This document shows, piece after piece, positions 61,739 through 64,000 of a DNA stretch of 64,000 bases. Positions within the stretch are counted from its first letter, which is position 1, and each line of letters begins with the position of its first letter. The translations under genes were made by a program, and so were the position numbers. Under the pieces are notes generated by a model. That model was not told where the DNA came from, did not search any database, and saw nothing but the letters and a program-made list of their open reading frames with translations. The stretch is from Myxococcales bacterium. Lineage in GTDB: Bacteria; Myxococcota_A; Polyangia; Haliangiales; Haliangiaceae. The DNA is taken from NCBI GenBank assembly GCA_016717005.1, contig JADJUF010000001.1, positions 868,001 to 932,000 on the forward strand. The letters are read 5' to 3'.

Positions 61739-61744
61739 TATTAT
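61739..61744 (+). promoter_or_regulatory. Putative -10 box (TATTAT) of the terminal radical SAM gene
   Basis: TATTAT in an otherwise GC-rich gap, 9 nt before GTG 61754. TAAAAT on the opposite strand (near 61671–61676) could serve the divergent DUF6600-like gene. Confidence 0.4.
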
Positions 61745-61753
61745 AGTGACGCG

Positions 61754-64000
61754 GTGTCGCCGGTCCGGATCGCGCTGGTGTTGCCCTACGGCACCCGCTC
61801 CGACGGCTTCTTCCCCGACACCCTGGCCGGCCAGCTCGCCGCCGACGCCCGCGCCGCCGGCCACCACGCCGAGGTGGTGCGGGTCTACTACGACGGCGAC
61901 CGCGGCGCCGGCGACCGCGCCGTCGGCGCTCAGCTCGCCGCCTGGCTCGAGCAGGAGCGGGCCGACCTGGTCGCGCTCGAGCGCGTGTTCGATCCCGCGC
62001 CGATCGCCGCGTGGAAGCGCGGCGGCGCCCACCGACGCGTGGTCCTGATCGCGCGCGGCGACTCGCTCGAGCCGACCCCCGAGGTCGACGCGATCGTCGG
62101 CTGGCAGCGCGGCGCCACCCGCACCGGCCGCACCCGCCGGGCGATCACCGTGTGGCAGCTCGCCGACGCGTTCGCGCGGCTGGTGACGGCGCACGCGCGC
62201 GGCGAGGAGCTCGCGCTCGTGCCGGGCGTGGCCGGGGTCGTCGACGGCGCGATCACCACCGGCTCGCCGCTGCCACCCGAGGCCGGGCCGCGCCGGCCGC
62301 TGACGCCGGTGCTGGCGCACCACGCGATCGCCAGCGGCCCGGCCCCGGCGATCGTCCGGCGCACGGTGTTTGGCAACGCCGGCTGTCCGTACGCGGCCGA
62401 TCCGCGCGCGCTGCCGCTGTACCGCGACCTGACCTGGCCCGACGAGCTCGAGGTCGCGCAGCTCGGGTGCGCGTTCTGCTGCATGGGCGGCGACTACGAG
62501 CGCAAGGCCGACGCCGAGGTGATCGACGCGCTCGTGGCCCAGGCCCGGCACATCACGACCGTGGCGCCGACGACGATCGAGCTGGTGCTCGACGATCAGC
62601 ACGCGCTGCGCTACCTGGCCGAGCTGATCACCGCCGCCGCCGCCGCCGGCGTGCCGCCCATGCGCTGGCTGTTCGCGGCCCGCAGCGACACGTTCGTGCG
62701 CGAGCGCGCGCGGGTCGAGGCCGCGATCGCCGCGGCCGAGGCCACCGGGGCGTCGGTCGAGGTGTACCTGACCGGGTTCGAGGCGTTCAGCGACGCCGAG
62801 CTGACCCGCTACAACAAGGGCACCACCGTCGCCGATCAGCTCGCGGCGATCGCGGCGATGCGCGCGCTCACCGCCGCGCACCCGCGCGGGTTCCACCACG
62901 CCCGCGCCAAGGGCCACAGCCTGCTCTTGTGGAACCCGTGGACCGCGCCCGCCGACCTCGCGCGATCGATCGCGGTCATCCGCGCCCACGGCCTCGGCGA
63001 GCTGTTCCACGGGCTCGGCGAGAACCGCCTGCGCTTGTATCCAGATCTGCCGATCTTCCACGCCGCCGAGCGCGCTGGCGCGCTGACCGAGCGCTGGGAC
63101 GACGGCGACGGCGGCGCCGGCCGCGGCAAGGGCTACCACGCCGAGCGCCCGTGGCGGTTCATCGATCCCCGGACCGCGCTGGCGTGGCGCCTGGCCGGCG
63201 TGCTGCGCGCGCGCCTGGGCGTCACCACCGAGGCCGCGCAGCTCGCGGCGATCGCCGCCTACGCCGACACCTGGCGCGGCGACCACGCCGACGTCGAGGC
63301 CGCGGCCGGCGCGATCGCGACCCAGCTCGACGGGCTCGTCGCCCAGCTCGCCGCGCTGGCGCGGCGGCAGGGCGGCCCGCGCCGCGGCCACCAGGTGCGC
63401 GCCGAGGTGGTGCGGCTCGACGGCGGCTGCGCCAACGCCTGCGCCGCGTGCCCCAACCGCGACCGGCCCGACCCGCGCAGCGCCGCCGACGCGATCGCCG
63501 CGGCCCGGGCCACCGGTCGGCCGATCGTCCTGGCGGGGCGCGAGCCGTCGCACCACCCCGACCTGATCGCGCTGATCACCGCCGCCGCCGGCGACGATCG
63601 CCGCCCGGTGGGCGTGGTCACCAGCGGCCGCGGCTTCGCCGACCCGGCGGTCGCGGCCGCCGCGGTCGCGGCCGGCCTCACCGCCGCCAGCGTCAAGCGG
63701 TTCGCCCCCGACGCCGACACCGCCGACGCCCTCGCCGGCGCGCCCGGCGCCGACGCCGAGGCCCGGGCCGGGCTCGCCAACCTGGCGACCGCCGGCGTGG
63801 CCGCGATCGAGCTGCGCGCGCCGCTGGCCGCGGCCAACTTGATCGACTACGCGGCCTTCGCCGCGATCGCCGGTGCGCTGCCGGTCACGCAGGTCCGGAT
63901 CGAGGGCGCGATCGACGCGATCGGCCTCGCGCACCTGGCCGCGGCCGGCGCCGCGATCACCGCGCTGGTCGCCGCCGCGCACGCGGCCGGGCTCGCGGTC
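61754..64000 (+). CDS. B12-type/radical SAM protein with split Cys motif and second radical SAM module (3' end outside window)
   Basis: At least 749 residues from GTG 61754. The N-domain (IALVLPYGTRSDGFFPDTLA) resembles a B12-binding fold without DxHxxG. NAGCPYA (C211) and CAFCC (C239, C242, C243) are separated by 27 residues, as in the 51022–55431 protein. IELVLDDQHALRYLAELI, VEVYLTGFEAFSDAELTRYN and KGTTVADQLAAIAAM follow the same order as in that paralogue (NQNPFGYLTELL, GIESFAQAELDRMNKGVTVA). A second module has CANACAAC and VLAGREPSHHPDLIALI. The frame runs off the window. Probable paralogue of the giant protein at 51–55 kb, in opposite orientation. Confidence 0.78.
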   Translation, partial: MSPVRIALVLPYGTRSDGFFPDTLAGQLAADARAAGHHAEVVRVYYDGDRGAGDRAVGAQLAAWLEQERADLVALERVFDPAPIAAWKRGGAHRRVVLIARGDSLEPTPEVDAIVGWQRGATRTGRTRRAITVWQLADAFARLVTAHARGEELALVPGVAGVVDGAITTGSPLPPEAGPRRPLTPVLAHHAIASGPAPAIVRRTVFGNAGCPYAADPRALPLYRDLTWPDELEVAQLGCAFCCMGGDYERKADAEVIDALVAQARHITTVAPTTIELVLDDQHALRYLAELITAAAAAGVPPMRWLFAARSDTFVRERARVEAAIAAAEATGASVEVYLTGFEAFSDAELTRYNKGTTVADQLAAIAAMRALTAAHPRGFHHARAKGHSLLLWNPWTAPADLARSIAVIRAHGLGELFHGLGENRLRLYPDLPIFHAAERAGALTERWDDGDGGAGRGKGYHAERPWRFIDPRTALAWRLAGVLRARLGVTTEAAQLAAIAAYADTWRGDHADVEAAAGAIATQLDGLVAQLAALARRQGGPRRGHQVRAEVVRLDGGCANACAACPNRDRPDPRSAADAIAAARATGRPIVLAGREPSHHPDLIALITAAAGDDRRPVGVVTSGRGFADPAVAAAAVAAGLTAASVKRFAPDADTADALAGAPGADAEARAGLANLATAGVAAIELRAPLAAANLIDYAAFAAIAGALPVTQVRIEGAIDAIGLAHLAAAGAAITALVAAAHAAGLAV

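Noticed and set aside
60254..63982. 1242-residue minus-strand frame
   Set aside because: Only the part from ATG 61624 is protein-like; upstream it is antisense to the terminal radical SAM gene.

Overview
The window is about 73 % GC DNA, almost fully coding, with many GTG starts and 1–4 bp stop/start overlaps. Cys-rich lipoproteins with CNGxDDDCDG (MopE-type) motifs, a MYXO-CTERM-like C-terminus, a TonB/OmpA-type outer-membrane protein and AspAla-rich lipoprotein linkers all point to a myxobacterium (Myxococcota). A Haliangiales/Kofleriaceae-like member is my guess, not shown. No rRNA, tRNA, CRISPR array or intact mobile element was seen.

Bases 1–16.2 kb look like ordinary chromosome. They hold the end of a methyltransferase gene, a decayed REP-type transposase, an AsmA–GT51 peptidoglycan glycosyltransferase fusion, an ECF sigma/anti-sigma pair, and a five-gene + strand operon (DUF4175-like coiled-coil membrane protein, MA-type peptidase, MoxR ATPase, DUF58, BatA/VWA). 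That operon is followed by a convergent NagZ-type glucosaminidase.

Bases 16.2–64 kb are a radical-SAM island. Thirteen separate loci encode radical SAM proteins, several with two or three radical SAM modules per chain. They are interleaved with lipoproteins, three DUF483-like proteins, a DUF4291 protein, a DUF4157 protein and a complete-looking His-Xaa-Ser (HXS) operon (two HxsD-like proteins, the HxsB maturase, and a precursor ending in HAS plus 15 HGS triplets). Nearly all the radical SAM chains share a C-terminal signature: P-x-C, often followed by (A/L)LG, then CxxC-x4-6-C-x-G, often with YLxxxGxxxL. Three modules keep this tail but have lost the CxxxCxxC cluster. Two long proteins (51.0–55.4 kb and 61.75 kb onward) have a radical SAM cysteine motif that appears to be split by a 21–24 residue insertion.

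Working idea (inference): the HXS cassette is a peptide-modification unit inside a larger, uncharacterised set of tandem and degenerate radical SAM enzymes. Their auxiliary-cluster tail is the most conserved part. Candidate substrates are the HGS repeat peptide and neighbouring Cys-rich exported proteins. Many genes here appear to be leaderless, with a TANNNT box 5–9 nt before the start codon. One such pair of boxes overlaps to make a divergent promoter between two DUF483 genes.

Caution: between 16.9 and 60.4 kb at least twelve single-base-type frame breaks interrupt otherwise intact genes, mostly in GC-rich runs. I treat them as probable sequence errors and annotate the genes across them.
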